A stretch of DNA of 37,841 bases. Source: Streptococcus sp. k-402. GTDB taxonomy: Bacteria; Bacillota; Bacilli; Lactobacillales; Streptococcaceae. The notes under the pieces are model-generated. The model was given only the letters and a program-made list of their open reading frames with translations, was not told the DNA's origin and ran no database searches. This document shows positions 37,510-37,841 of the stretch, in pieces (the first letter of the stretch is position 1; each line of letters starts with the position of its first letter). The DNA lies in the NCBI RefSeq assembly GCF_013277515.1, contig NZ_VMNB01000009.1, forward strand, positions 24,148-61,988, in the 5' to 3' direction. Position numbers and translations under genes: made by a program.

Positions 37510-37751
37510 AACCATTCAGAAAAGTAATCATACAAACTTTTTAGAGAGTCTGTGGTAGCTGAAAACAGATAAGTGGTGATGATGAAAATTGGGCTGAATG
37601 TTATTTAGAATTTGAAATCATAAAAATTCGGTGAGCACACCTTACAGTGCCTCTCGTTATTGCGAGACAGAGCGATAGGGAAATTTCCTATAATTGAGGT
37701 GGTACCGCGCATCGACGTCCTCACACAAGTTTTTTGTGTGAGGATTTTTTT
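37510..37751 (+). promoter_or_regulatory. T-box leader (tRNA-sensing riboswitch)
   Basis: The T-box sequence AGGTGGTACCGCG is at 37697-37709, and the terminator is an 11-bp stem (37718-37728 with 37734-37744) plus a T run. Stem I can be folded: base 37510-37519 with 37594-37602; AGTA at 37523-37526 facing GAA at 37584-37586; ATCATAC with GTGATGAT above; and a distal hairpin TCTGT/ACAGA. The specifier lies in GAAAATTGGG (37584-37593). Standard spacing after GAA gives ATT (Ile), while TGG (Trp) is two bases on, so I cannot decide. Uncharged cognate tRNA would allow read-through into the downstream gene. Confidence 0.93.
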
Positions 37752-37764
37752 GATGGAGGTTAGT

Positions 37765-37841
37765 ATGGAAAGAAAACGATGGCGTCGCTTGTTTATACTC
37801 GATGAAAATCAAAGTACAAACTAGGAAGCTAGCCGCAGGCT
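37765..37841 (+). CDS. Start of T-box-controlled gene, runs into BOX
   Basis: ATG 37765, with GGAGG five bases upstream, opens MERKRWRRLF. The BOX starting at 37796 then brings an in-frame TAG after about 19 codons. Either a BOX has broken this gene or the real start lies beyond the window and this is a remnant. From memory, reference pneumococci have a tryptophan-type ABC transporter operon after ppc, but nothing visible here proves that identity. Confidence 0.4.
37796..37841 (-). repeat. BOX element, boxC end (cut by window end)
   Basis: Begins TACTCGATGAAAATCAAAG and continues with the same CAAACTAGGAAGCT and GCCGCAGGCT segments as the BOX in hicA. It is preceded by TA, the usual target. 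The rest lies beyond the window. Confidence 0.88.

Noticed and set aside
37613..37618. GAAATC as a T-box specifier (ATC, Ile)
   Set aside because: It lies outside the stem I that can be folded (37510-37602), in the linker before stem II.

Overview
This 37.8 kb window is chromosomal DNA from a mitis-group Streptococcus (S. pneumoniae, S. mitis or S. pseudopneumoniae). Three things point there. The gene content matches the pneumococcal core: lytB, pavA, comEA/comEC, coiA, pmrA and prsA/ppmA. The small repeats typical of this group are present: three BOX copies, one 107-bp RUP, and one terminator-like repeat resembling SPRITE. ComX (cin) boxes of the form TACGAATA precede the late competence genes. 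No plasmid, phage, insertion-sequence transposase, CRISPR array, tRNA or rRNA was seen. Almost all genes are on the + strand; only pavA is on the minus strand.

Layout. 1-2.9 kb: a BOX end, then the replication-linked operon tmk-holB-yabA-rsmI. 2.97-3.12 kb: a tandem, terminator-like repeat. 3.1-7.0 kb: trmFO, pyrH-frr, cvfB and a YozE-family gene. 7.1-8.9 kb: phoH-like gene, RUP, GNAT acetyltransferase. 8.9-11.8 kb: competence DNA-uptake operon comEA-comEC behind a cin box. 11.8-13.2 kb: infC-rpmI-rplT behind an attenuator-like leader, with infC probably starting on ATA. 13.3-15.6 kb: glyoxalase gene, then a PyrR-type attenuator and pyrK-pyrDB. 15.7-17.5 kb: lytB. 17.5-19.2 kb: pavA (minus). 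19.3-27.9 kb: ybeY-dgkA-era-mutM-coaE-pmrA-rpmG, then secG, rnr-smpB, tehB. 27.9-28.7 kb: a hicAB toxin-antitoxin module whose toxin gene is broken by a BOX. 28.8-33.3 kb: coiA (cin box), pepF, an O-methyltransferase, prsA. 33.5-37.4 kb: ftsW and ppc. 37.5 kb to the end: a T-box leader whose downstream reading frame runs into a third BOX at the window edge.

How the genes work together. Most are housekeeping: dTMP supply and clamp loading, UMP and dihydroorotate metabolism, ribosome assembly, recycling and rescue (infC, L35, L20, L33, frr, era, ybeY, rsmI, smpB, rnr, pavA/RqcH), envelope and division (dgkA, ftsW, lytB, secG, prsA). Two loci, comEA-comEC and coiA, belong to the transformation regulon.

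The least ordinary region is 27.90-28.77 kb. A unit made of a terminator followed by a cin box occurs twice as imperfect direct repeats: once after tehB, once before coiA. The hicAB module lies between them. Its toxin reading frame can be restored exactly by removing a 106-base BOX insertion with a TA target duplication. The module has both a cin box and a sigma-A promoter with consensus -35 and -10 hexamers upstream, so it may have been, and the antitoxin may still be, expressed during competence.
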